64,000 bases of DNA, from assembly GCA_013995675.1 (NCBI GenBank), contig VWRR01000012.1:62001-126000 (forward strand), written 5' to 3'. The translations under genes and the position numbers were made by a program. The notes beneath the pieces were generated by a model, which was not told the DNA's origin, made no database searches, and saw nothing but the letters and a program-made list of their open reading frames with translations. The DNA comes from Cyanidiococcus yangmingshanensis. Lineage: Eukaryota; Rhodophyta; Bangiophyceae; Cyanidiales; Cyanidiaceae. Of this stretch, positions 33,601 through 43,199 are shown in pieces; position 1 is the stretch's first letter, and every line of letters begins with the position of its first letter.

Positions 33601-34777
33601 TCGGGCACTGGAACGACGGCGAATCGTTGTGTAGACGCGACGCCGGGAACGGCAGCAGTTGACAGTCGGTTCACAGGAGCCGAACATGTCCCGAATCGTA
33701 CACACCCTGATGAAGAGCAGAACACGTCGCTGGCTTGCGCCCGAGAGTACGCACACGCTACGCATGAGGCAACTCGGCAGCAGCAGCAGCAGCAGCGCCA
33801 GAACCATGACCGAGTGGCGGGTCACTCTGCACCAACGGAACCGACGGCATGGCCGTTTGGCTCAGCGCAGGCCGTTAGCGAAAGCGCTGGGACGCAGCAA
33901 GTCGTGGACCGCTTGGACGACGCAACCGCTGAGCTCGGGTCATATCTTCCGCCAAGGTCTCCTGAAGATCCATGGTCGGCGTCGACGCGATCAAGTTCAA
34001 AGGTGGAACGAGATGATCTGCATCACAAGGAGAGCGAACAGCCGACCCCAGTACAGGCCACGGATCTCACAAACACGGCGCTGGCACAAGCAAGGACGAC
34101 GCTCGAGCAGCAAGAGCCTAATGCAACACAGTCCACCGAAACGATCGCATCGACGTCGCCTGAATCGCAAACGACGGAGCATAAGCCGGTTTCTCGGTTG
34201 CGTCAGCTGCGACAACGTCTGTTCGGTGGCTGGCGCCAGCGAAAACAGGCGAACCTCGGTCTAGAGAACAAGTTTTATTACGACGAGAGACTGGGTCGTT
34301 GGATCTGTGCCGATGACGATCCCGACGCGACAAACGCTGCTGCTGATCTGACGCTGCCACCCAGTGATGACGAACTGGCCAAAAAACATCCCGGGACTGA
34401 AGCAACAACGAACGCTTGCTCCAGTGGCGCGGAGAGCACTCAGACGGGCGCGGCCGTACCTACGCCCGCTGGTTGCCGTGACGTACCGCCACCACCAGCA
34501 ACACTAGGACCAAGCACCCATTTCAAGGCCTCAAAATGTGCGACAACGTTACGTAGACGTGCTGGGAGGAGCCCAGGGAGCCAACGCGTCCTCTGCGGTG
34601 TCGATGACGGCCCAGGGGCGTATGACACCCTTGGCGCTGGTTCGTCCACCACGAGCCTCTTTGTCGGCGCTACCCGGTCAATCATCATCACCAACATCAG
34701 TATCAATCCGACCTATACCTGCTACGAACAGCTCATGGCCGGACGAGGGGCAACCAACCACGAACGAACTGCAGTAA
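27650..34777 (+). CDS. SEC16: Sec16-like COPII scaffold, read in many frame pieces
   Basis: Sec16 organises ER exit sites and COPII assembly. ATG 27650 starts a long disordered region rich in Ser, Thr, Glu and Arg. Protein-like sequence then continues across all three plus frames with no real gap to 34777. Diagnostic parts: PTAAFGALGQLAIS (~31775-31815), resembling the start of the Sec16 central domain; ETALVEGRFKAAVEA followed one base out of frame by GDWTLALLLSEAQAGLW (~32350-32450), the ACE1 helix pair of Sec16; and ANLGLENKFYYDERLGRWICADDD (~34248-34320), the hallmark C-terminal Sec16 motif. It ends in RQRYVDVLGG and a Pro-rich tail stopping at 34777. About 2370 codons. At least ten frame changes occur, many compensating, so either the assembly carries many indels or the copy is decaying. 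Small introns are not evident. Confidence 0.7.
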
Positions 34778-34919
34778 AAGCGTCTGCAGTCATCGATGAT
34801 GGGGGGGGTCTCGAGGACTCGGCCAGCCCAGTTGTATTTGAACGACGTTGGACTTGCTCTCCGTGTCACCGGTCGTTTGATCAACGACGACTTGCGCTTG
34901 AGTATCTACAAGTTTGCTC

Positions 34920-35468
34920 ATGGCTAGTTTGGCTCGTGCACGATCTCTTCGTAAAGCGATCTGGACACAGCGTTGGGTACGTATCTGCAGCCAGAGTACT
35001 TACTTTGGAGTACTTGCCCTGACCCAGTCGAGTGCCTGGGGGCGTGCTGGTCTCAGGCAGCGCATCCTGCACGAGACCAAGTCTTTGGAGTGCGATGTCG
35101 ATATTCGCTACGCAGTTCCCAAGTGGGTTCGAACTGCGCTCGAGCAGTGTCGACTCCAGTCATTGTCACCGCTGTTTCGCGGGGGCTCAACGCTCGTTGT
35201 CTACGGCAACGACGCCGACGCCTGGCTCCGAGTTGCAAAGCACACCGAGCAAGTGATTCCCGGTGCGCTTTTGGTTGGTGCTCGAATCGGTTCAGAACCT
35301 GTAGTAACACGATCTGTTTTGGAGACATTGCAGCCGTTCCGGCACTATGGCGAAAGTTTCATTGCTATATTGGAACAGCCGGCAGCGCACTTGACGGAAC
35401 CCGTGTCTTCTGCAGTCTTTGCACTCGATGAAGCCTTGAATGCTCGCTTGCAGTGTACCGCTTCCTAG
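34920..35468 (+). CDS. probable mitochondrial ribosomal protein uL10 (L10-like)
   Basis: 182 residues from ATG 34920; the frame is open slightly upstream but without an earlier ATG. The first ~30 residues are rich in Arg, Ala and Ser without acids (MASLARARSLRKAIW), a mitochondrial presequence pattern. The body contains LSPLFRGGSTLVVYGND, DADAWLRVAKHTEQV and LLVGARIGSEPVVTRSVLETLQP, matching the general layout of uL10 family proteins of the ribosomal stalk base. Motifs are weak in this family, so another small organellar protein is possible. It starts 142 bp after the Sec16-like stop on the same strand. Confidence 0.5.
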   Translation: MASLARARSLRKAIWTQRWVRICSQSTYFGVLALTQSSAWGRAGLRQRILHETKSLECDVDIRYAVPKWVRTALEQCRLQSLSPLFRGGSTLVVYGNDADAWLRVAKHTEQVIPGALLVGARIGSEPVVTRSVLETLQPFRHYGESFIAILEQPAAHLTEPVSSAVFALDEALNARLQCTAS

Positions 35469-36769
35469 ACGTTGGTATGGTTGCACTCGGCCAGCGTGGT
35501 TGGCTGACAAAAGCAGAGACTTTCTCGGTTCCGGCACTGGTGCTACCCGAAACGATCGGTTTATGCGACTCGATTATCGCAGACCACCGTGTCGGTACGC
35601 GCAGAGAGACATGATCCTTGAATATGGATGTATCCTGTATGTGTATCTGTATCTGTGTGTGTGTGTGCGTGTATACGTAGCATCGTTCAACTTGTCGAGT
35701 GGACCTCGTCTATTCACCAGGTTATGACGAGTCGAGCCCTTGCGTATATCACCGAGAGGTGTACAAGGTGACCTTTACGCCCACAGCAGTGGCGCAAGGA
35801 TGAACACAGACTGAATCTGTCAATCGTCTGAGAAAGTTCGATAGATAGATCGTCGAGGACGAGTGCAAAACCCTGTAGAGCTGAGTGCCGCAAGCGTGAT
35901 AGGTCGCTTCTACGATCAGAGCGCGTGACTTTACGCTACTTGGCTTGATCGAGGCAGACTCTCAGTGATCCTTCGAGCACGTTGCGTTTGACTCATTGGT
36001 ACCTCGTTCAGGTTTCTAACCAGCAATGCGGTCACGCGTTCGCAACGATGAATAGGAGAACGACGTTGGGCCAGCTCGCTTTCCAGTCAATACCTGTTCC
36101 AGCGTTCGCAGCGGGTGTTCCCAGACACCGTCTTATCAGCTGCATGACACACACACACTCACACGCGCTTCCTCTGTCTTGAACGCAAAGCGCAAGTATA
36201 GGACGCAATGCTTTTCAGGAATTAGATGAATGTTTTGCAAGCGCCAAACATACGAGTGAATGGACGTTGCTCCCTACTCCGAACAAGAGTCTTTCTGGTA
36301 GCCAGAAAATGCTCCGGATCGGCCAGGGCAATCTTGTGAACACACTCGCGACCGTCTTGAACATTGTTTGCCTCCGAGTCCAGTTGCAACATGATCGATT
36401 ACCGTTGGTGATATTGAGTGATGGTGGTGGTGGTGGTGGCTTCCGCCCCTGTCATGCACCTGCCTGGTCTCTGTTCATGGCCTCAGGAGATGCGCTTTGC
36501 ATGGTGCGGAAACTGCCACTAGGAACGAGGAGATCACAACACAACAGAGAGAGAACATGAATAGACTCGCGGGTTCGCACGTAACCATCGTTCACGTTGA
36601 CATCGGATCCACTGCCGTCCTGAACTGTACTGGTGGAGTGCTCTGTTGACGTGTTGGTCTGGGAAGGCAATCTTGAAGCAATGCGTCTGCTACTTCATGT
36701 TCGTCATCGACAGAGGCATTCCGTTCGGCGTTTCCTATCCATATGCATTCAGTTGCATTGGATTGCCCT
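35469..36769. other. intergenic with a (TG)n run, no supported gene
   Basis: Contains a TG/TATG microsatellite at ~35635-35685, a CA run near 36148 and a TGG run near 36420. Short frames have no domains. Confidence 0.45.
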
Positions 36770-37956
36770 CTATCGACGGAAAGCTGCATCAATGGTGAGC
36801 CAAACAAAGGGCTCTTCATCGTAGGCGAGTTCGTTATCGGCCGAGTCAAGGCCAGCAATCGGAGGGAGTTCAACCCGGTCACCAGCGAGCAGTGGGTGAA
36901 GCGTATGCCGATGAGGATGATGCTGTTGAAGCTCTTCCAGAAGCGCTTTTCGAATTTTCGACGCTTGTTGCTTCTCGAAAAGGACCCAGCTCGCTGCGAA
37001 CGATACTGGCAACCCGTAGCGAAGAACGCCCTCGACAAAGAGTCGCATCACTTTCAGATGGATCAGGGCATCGATACAGTCCATGTAGGCCTCTGAACTC
37101 CATTCACGAAAGAAAGACCGATCTGTTGCCAATGCGTCCGGGCCTTGACGAGACGCTTATCCAGGCTCGCGTCTTCTGAGTCTGTTTCCTCTCGATACTC
37201 CCGCACTTGGTAACGATACTCTCGAGCAGCTCGGAGGAATTCATTCAGGCCTTTGCGAAAGACGACCAAACTATAGAGCGCATGGTCGTCATCTTGCGTG
37301 ATGAGCGACGCACTTCTGGGAACCACAAACGAGGAGAGCGTCTCGTAGGTGCGGAGGAAGGTTTCGAGCTCACGGGTACCCACGAGCAGAAATATCGTAC
37401 AGAGATGTTCGGTCTGTAGGACTTGTTCCCGACGAACGAGACTGGACAGGGGGCGGAACGTCAGTCCGCCAGAGAAACACTGCTCTAGCGATTGCCAGTT
37501 CTGTTTCGCTTGATTATACTCCTCCTGACGAGAACGAAACCCGCGCTCCAGGTCCTCCAAGTGTCGCCAAACTTGATGGAAGAGCTGAGGAAGCGGCACC
37601 TGCTCAGTTTGGCCGTATTTGGCTTGATCCCACCGAAACGACTGGTATCGATGAAAATCAACCACCAACGGTTCTCCAGTGGCCGTAAACTCTACTGGGA
37701 ACTCTTGAGCGATCTTGAGTGCGAGCTGCGTTGCCGTTCCGTCGTGGCGCGTCAGCGTCTCAGAGAGTGCCAGCAACGAGTCCAGTGTGCCAACACGAAA
37801 AGATGGCAGTTGGAGCGGCTCCAATTGTCCATATCGGAGACTAGGCAACGAGCTCGGAACGGCTAGAAGCCCAACGCTCAGGAGCGTTGTCCGTTCGGAC
37901 GGCACCATGAGCGAGCTCGCAGACCTGGCTATCGTAACCACAACCTGGTAACTCAA
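36770..37956 (-). CDS. ATP6V1C: V-type ATPase V1 subunit C, one or two frame breaks
   Basis: Subunit C (yeast Vma5) bridges the V1 and Vo sectors and controls reversible assembly of the proton pump. The main frame (37956 to ~37110) has SFRVGTLDSLLALSETL, FHRYQSFRWDQAKYG, DLERGFRSRQEEYN, YETLSSFVVPRSASLI and ALYSLVVFRKGLNEFLRAAREYRYQVREY, all matching family blocks in order. The C-terminal part continues in another frame with FFREWSSEAYMDCIDALIHLKVMRLFVEGVLRYGLPVSF to the stop at 36770, so one base is effectively missing near 37100-37110. The 5' end is not resolved: the frame has no ATG, while a different frame at ~37930-37975 holds AFWFELPG, the expected FW start motif, just after a CTGCAG that could be a splice acceptor. 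Confidence 0.85.
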
Positions 37957-38227
37957 ACCAAAATGCTACTGCAGAGTATCCAAAGACAACGACGGAGTCA
38001 CACAGACTGTCTCCAGCCGATCCGTTTCTCGCTCGAAAACGTCGACGAACAAGAGCAGGTGCTCGCAGCGCGACTTGCGTTACCAACCACAGCGTTCCTG
38101 TGCTCTCGCAAGTAGAAATCACAATCTCCAACGTATTCCTCTACGATTTTGCAGTGTTAAAAAGATCCTCTGATGTCTATCTTGTGGCCAACCGGGGCTG
38201 GTCACGAACCTGACCGACAGCAAAACA

Positions 38228-39747
38228 ATGTCTCTACCGTCGTTCAGCGAGCAGCGAAACGAAGCCAAGCATTGTCCTTTTCTCCGTTCGACGCTTTCCT
38301 GCTTGCGTCGACACGGTTGCGACAGAAAGCGGCCTTGTCCAGGATATCATAGGATTGACTGCTGTGAAATGGGCCAGCAATTGAACCTGGTTGAGGATAA
38401 ACTGATTGAAACGAACAGACGCGACTGCTCGATGAGGTATACCGTCTGGTTTATGGCGTTCACCAGCGTCGGCTGGAGCAATCCCTGGGTAACTTGGAGA
38501 CACCAGCAGCGACACTTTTCTCATCGTAAACAGAGCGCAGCTGCAACTCGGCACGAACCGTCTAGAGCAAAGTCAGCAGCGCTCACCGGTCTGAACGGGA
38601 CGCTCCAAACGTCACGTCGAATGTTTCTAAGGACGATGCTTGTTGTCTCCGCTGGGTTCGTGTTTCCGGAACTTGGACCGATCGACGCACGACTGCCATC
38701 AGCCCAAGCGTTTGTAGACTTCGATGTGAACCGGTACGGGGATAAGGAGATACGGGTGTCGACGCTGAACCGACTGAAGCAGAACCTACGCAACGTTCTC
38801 TCTCGGTCGCCGCATCTGTTAGAGCCTTTTGTGCGCCTGGCTCTTGCTGACGCCCTCACTTATGATGCAAGCACCCAGACCGGCGGCAGCAACGCCTCTA
38901 TACGTCTGGTGCTGGCCAAACGCAACGAAAGCGCTGCAGGAGGGCTAGGTACTGAGGGTGGCGTCTCTAGGCTCGTGGAGGCGTTAAAGGCTCTGGAACC
39001 GATACGCTCCTTCATTAGAGAGGTCTCCTGGGCCGACACCATAGCGTATGCAGGCGTTGTGGCTCTGGAACTGACCAGGGGGCCGCGGATGCGAGTTCAG
39101 AATGGACGAGAGGATGCCCCTCTCCAACGACAGGAACAAGTCTGGCGTAGGCGTGCAACAACTTACAGCATACTGATCGGTTTCTGAATGGTTTCGGCGA
39201 CGACGCCAGTACACATGTTACATTGGATGACATCTGTACGCTCTTGATACGGGCTGGACTCGTTCCTGCCGGAGACCAGAAACAGGCTCGGCACGCGGGC
39301 CTGCTCATCGTTGGAGCGCTTGGAGAGCTGCGGCGTCTTGAGCACTTTCTACCGCGAGCAGGGACTTTAACTTCCGACCGTGAGGATGGGCGCCCTGCAT
39401 CAGCTTCGTCCACGTTCAGCGAGGATACTGCTCAAGTTACGTACGGCCAGGTTCGAGACGACGCCACTGGCTCGAAGGCTGTTGCGGTGAACACATCCGT
39501 TCGTTCCCTGACGTTGGGAAAGGAGCGCTTCGGGAATCAATATCTTCGGGATCTGCACAGTCGCCTACAACGCGGCGAGCCCGTCAATGCAACTGAAGCA
39601 TCCATCGCTGCAGATGCAGAGACGTTGAAGGAGCTTGAGTCTTTGGCGAAAGTGAGCGAAAAGAGTTTCGCAAACGCTTACGCAGACCTCTATCAACGGG
39701 CCACGCTCCTGGGTGCGCGCTATAGTCGCATCGATCTCGAGGCCTGA
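38228..39747 (+). CDS. ascorbate-peroxidase-like thylakoid lumen protein (TL29-like), one frame break
   Basis: Class I heme-peroxidase fold without the active-site residues, like plant TL29/APX4. The first ~160 residues look like a bipartite plastid-to-lumen presequence: a Ser/Arg-rich transit part, then a twin-arginine motif SRRMFLRTMLVVSAGFVF and a SAQA-type cleavage site before FVDFDVNRYG. The mature part has LEPFVRLALADALTYDASTQTGGSNASIRL. This aligns with the peroxidase distal-helix signature (RLAWHDAGTY then GGxNGSIR), but the distal Trp-His pair is replaced by Leu-Ala. After EVSWADTIAYAGVVALELT the frame stops at 39187, and the C-terminal part continues in another plus frame (DRFLNGFGDDASTHVTLDDI) to 39747, ending with a helical region. 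Expected to be non-catalytic and associated with photosystem II in the lumen (inference from plant TL29). Confidence 0.68.
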
Positions 39748-40129
39748 ACGAGTCGAGGTGCTTTCGCAGCACCTCTAGTTTCACGTTATAGACGAGCGCT
39801 CGTTCTGACAAATTCTTTACCGAAGACCAGCAGCTTTTCTTTTTAGGTCTGCTCAAGCGGGAACAGCATGAGGCGACTGCACGAGAGGCACGTCGCGGAG
39901 GAGCTTAAATGGATGCCAGCTGTGCACAACCTCCACCAATGTACGCCAGCATCGATGAATACTGAACATTACTTTACTTGCGACTCCGAAATGAAACCTC
40001 ATCCGAAACGTTGTTGACCCAAGAGGGTTGTGGGTGCGACCCTTCTGCTCGTAAATCCATAAACGATTGCCACCGCATTCACTAAGATACAGTTCTTTCT
40101 TGCACCAGCGCTTGCTTGGTCGTCCGCAC
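39748..40129. other. convergent 3' spacer, nothing recognised
   Basis: 382 bp between the peroxidase-like gene (+) and PHGDH (-). No repeat or RNA gene was seen. Confidence 0.45.
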
Positions 40130-42070
40130 TCAGAAGACCATCATGCGGGGCCGGAAACCTATTCTTTCAGCAATTGCATCAAGCGTTGCCGAGTCTGGCT
40201 CCGAGTCAACGCCTAGAAGAACGAGTGCGCGACCGCCCTTGTCGTCGCGTCCCAAGGTCATGAAACTGATGTTCACACCGGCATTCCCCAGGATGGTGCC
40301 TACAAGCCCAATCATTCCAGGCCGATCCACTTGTTCATAGGCGAGGACGCGGCCATTCAGACAGATGTCGATGTCAAAGTCGTCGATGCGAGTCACACGT
40401 GGCATGCCCGAAGTGACCCGTCCTTCACAGGTGTGGCCCCCGACTTCGAGACGAAGGAACTCCGCATCGCCGCTGCCTATGGTGGAGGGAATCACTTCTG
40501 TCCAGGAAATACCACGACGTTCAGCGACCACGTCCGCGTTCACATAGTTGATGGGTAGTGCCGATGAATGTTCAAGCAGACCGCGCAATATGGATGCCCG
40601 CAGGAAACGGGTGGCATTCCGTTTTTCGGCGTCGCGAAACGCGTAGGTTATATTCACGTGTTGTATGCGTTCAGCGAGGGCTGCTGCTAACTTTCCCAAA
40701 TCCTGAGCCAAGTCCGCCACGGGTTTCAGCGTTGCCAACATCTCTGGTGGCAACGATGGCGCATTCACTGTCGTTGGTGCAAAGTCACCCCGTAGAGCGG
40801 TTACAACAGCCTCGGCTACCTCGATCGCAACGTCGAGTTGGGCCTCGACTGTGCTCGCGCCGAGATGAGGTGTCGCCACTACTTTTGAGTGCTTTGCTAG
40901 GCGCCCAGACGCGCTCGTGGGGAACTTGTTCGGAGGTTCCTGTACAAACACGTCCAGCGCAGCACCCGCTACCTTACCCGACTCCAGCGCTTCCAACAGC
41001 GCATCCTCATCAATGATGCCGCCACGAGCAACGTTCAGGATGCGCACCCCATCCTTGCATTTTGAGAGCGTATTGCGGTCAATCATGTTCTTTGTCGACT
41101 CGGTCAACGGCATGTGAACTGTGATAAAGTCCGAGGCGTGCAGAAGCTCATCCAACGAACGACACAGTTCTGCTCCAACCGACTTGGTCACTTCAGCTGC
41201 ACAGTAGGGGTCGTAGGCAACAACACGCATGCCAAGGCCACGACAACGTCGAGCAACTTCACGCCCAATTCGTCCAAAACCACAGACACCCAACGTCTTG
41301 TCCACAAGCGACACACCCATGAATTTGTTCCGATTCCACTGATCGTTTTTCATGCTCGCATCCGCTGCAGCAATGTTCCGAGCAAGCGCCATGAGCATGG
41401 CTACTGTATGCTCTGCTGCTGCGACGCAGTTGCCAGTAGGTGCATTGACGACAACAATACCTCGCTCAGAGGCCGCCGCCAGGTCGATATTATCAACGCC
41501 GACCCCTGCCCGACCAATAACGCGCAACCGTGCCGGACTTGCACGCTCCAACAGATCACGCGTGACCTTTGTCCCAGAACGTACAATCAGGGCATCGTAC
41601 TCGCCGAGGGCGGCACAAAGCTGCTCCTCGCTCAGATCATAGCGACAAGCGACTTGCAAACCAGCCCTCTCCAAAAGCGCCACTCCATCGTCGTCTAGCT
41701 TCTCCGGAACTAGCACCTTTCCGGAGAGCATACCGATCGATCCATTCTCCATCACCGAGGACGAACTTGTCTTCCGCATCTGTTCCAGCGAATCGGAAAC
41801 AGTCTGTGCCAGACAAAATAACGTTCGCTGTGCCAATCGGATCCGTCTCCCGCCCCTCCAAACGAGTTGACAGCACTTTCGTGAAGAAATAGCTACCCTT
41901 ACAGCTGATGATCCGGACACGAACGCCACTCTACTCGACGCAAGCGCAGGACGATCACTCCTACAACAAAAGCCGATGCGACGTTCACGAGCCACAGCTG
42001 CGACAACAGCCAGAGAAGATTGTTCGCAATTCCACTCCTTTACAAAACCACTGGCAACAACAAAGACCAT
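40130..42070 (-). CDS. PHGDH: D-3-phosphoglycerate dehydrogenase, long (ASB + ACT) form, organelle-targeted
   Basis: 646 residues from ATG 42068-42070. Catalyses NAD-dependent oxidation of 3-phosphoglycerate, the first step of the phosphorylated serine pathway, probably in the plastid. The first ~110 residues are rich in Arg, Ser and Val and look like a transit peptide. The catalytic part has IVRSGTKVTRDLLERA, GRAGVGVDNIDL, the Rossmann motif GVCGFGRIGREVARR (~residue 255), LNVARGGIIDEDAL, DVFVQEPP and the catalytic His in TPHLGAST (~400). An allosteric substrate-binding (ASB) domain follows, with a C-terminal ACT domain (YEQVDRPGMIGLVGTILG, ~575 on), the arrangement of plant and many bacterial long forms. 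Intact. The upstream repeat array (42305-42680) lies beyond its start. Confidence 0.94.
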   Translation of the reverse strand: MVFVVASGFVKEWNCEQSSLAVVAAVARERRIGFCCRSDRPALASSRVAFVSGSSAVRVAISSRKCCQLVWRGGRRIRLAQRTLFCLAQTVSDSLEQMRKTSSSSVMENGSIGMLSGKVLVPEKLDDDGVALLERAGLQVACRYDLSEEQLCAALGEYDALIVRSGTKVTRDLLERASPARLRVIGRAGVGVDNIDLAAASERGIVVVNAPTGNCVAAAEHTVAMLMALARNIAAADASMKNDQWNRNKFMGVSLVDKTLGVCGFGRIGREVARRCRGLGMRVVAYDPYCAAEVTKSVGAELCRSLDELLHASDFITVHMPLTESTKNMIDRNTLSKCKDGVRILNVARGGIIDEDALLEALESGKVAGAALDVFVQEPPNKFPTSASGRLAKHSKVVATPHLGASTVEAQLDVAIEVAEAVVTALRGDFAPTTVNAPSLPPEMLATLKPVADLAQDLGKLAAALAERIQHVNITYAFRDAEKRNATRFLRASILRGLLEHSSALPINYVNADVVAERRGISWTEVIPSTIGSGDAEFLRLEVGGHTCEGRVTSGMPRVTRIDDFDIDICLNGRVLAYEQVDRPGMIGLVGTILGNAGVNISFMTLGRDDKGGRALVLLGVDSEPDSATLDAIAERIGFRPRMMVF

Positions 42071-42304
42071 GTACACGCACAAGAAATCAGATCTTGTACG
42101 CAATCAAAGAAAATCGCCTCGATCGACGCCTCGGTAGAGCCCAACCGTGACCAGACTCGCCGCAGCGTATCGCCAACGGGCCAAGCGAAGCGTTGCTGTC
42201 GCCGCCGCCGCCGCCGGCCGCGCCTTCTAGAACGCGACGCTCGTTGTTGGGTCTCGTGTCGAAGGCGCTACCGATGGTCTGCGTAAGATTCTCAAGGAAT
42301 GAGG
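42071..42304. promoter_or_regulatory. 5' region of PHGDH
   Basis: About 234 bp between the PHGDH start and the first minisatellite. A CCG run lies at ~42201-42215. No defined element. Confidence 0.35.
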
Positions 42305-42556
42305 TCGTTTCATATCGGTTGGTACAGATGTATCTAGATGGTTTTGATGATACGAGATAGGTATAAAGCGACTACTCTTGAACGGACACGATGCTTCGGA
42401 TCGTTTCATATCGGTTGGTACAGATATATCTAGATGGTTTTGATGATACGAGATAGGTATAAAGCGACTACTCTTGAACGGACACGATGCTTCGGATCGT
42501 TTCATATCGGTTGGTACAGATATATCTGGATGGTTTTGATGATACGAGATAGGTAT
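42305..42556. repeat. 96-bp tandem repeat, about 2.6 copies
   Basis: Copies start at TCGTTTCATATCGG at 42305, 42401 and 42497, an exact 96-bp period, and differ by only two or three substitutions. The third copy stops after AGATAGGTAT at 42556. Because 96 is a multiple of three, the array is open on the minus strand as a 32-residue repeated peptide; I regard that as incidental. Confidence 0.95.
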
Positions 42557-42680
42557 GACATTACTGTACACGAGAACGAAGGAACAGTTCCTGGACAGGA
42601 CAGGACGTGTAGCTACGAGATAGGTATGACATTACTGTACGAGAACGAAGGAACAGTTCCTGGACAGGACAGGACGTGTA
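42543..42680. repeat. 71-bp tandem repeat, two copies, fused to the 96-bp array
   Basis: Begins in the tail of the third 96-bp copy: TACGAGATAGGTATGAC at 42543 and again at 42614. The second copy lacks one AC dinucleotide. Each unit contains the near-palindrome GGAACAGTTCC followed by two and a half copies of GGACA. Confidence 0.93.
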
Positions 42681-43199
42681 CGGGTAATGTTGTCGTAATT
42701 CAGATTGGTGCAGGGCACTGAAAGCCTCGGAGAGTCCGATTTTGTGGGTACCTTTCGAAGGCATCGCGACCCGATCGATATCATTCTAGGACAATTTATC
42801 ACGAATGGGCATGTAGGTCGTGCAGCCAGCAAGGTGGCATCCAGAATGTGGATGTCTTGGTGTTCAAGTTCGCAAACGAGGAGGATCGTGAATGGGTTCT
42901 CATTTCCAGCGTTTAGGGCGCTTTTGCCACGAGTGCTCGCCAGGCATTCACTAGAACGTATAGACAAGAAACGAGGCATAACGAAATGCCTAGATGTTGT
43001 GGAGACCGGGTGATATCGGCGGGTGCTATGCTCAAGTCGTGCAAACGGATACGGAGCGTGTACCATCAATTGTCACACTTGGTGTTCAGCTCACTTTGCG
43101 GTGCCTTCGATACGTGCCTGCTGTACCTGCAGAGATGTGCTCGATCCGGACAATGTGACGAGAACACCCACCATCGATAGCTGCTCTCGAGCCCCGCCC
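42681..43199. other. intergenic, nothing recognised
   Basis: 3' flank of the aspartate aminotransferase gene. Frames have no domains. Confidence 0.45.

Noticed and set aside
42227-42571. Minus-strand frame encoding a 32-residue repeated peptide
   Set aside because: It follows from the 96-bp repeat unit being a multiple of three; no upstream promoter context or non-repeat domain supports a protein.
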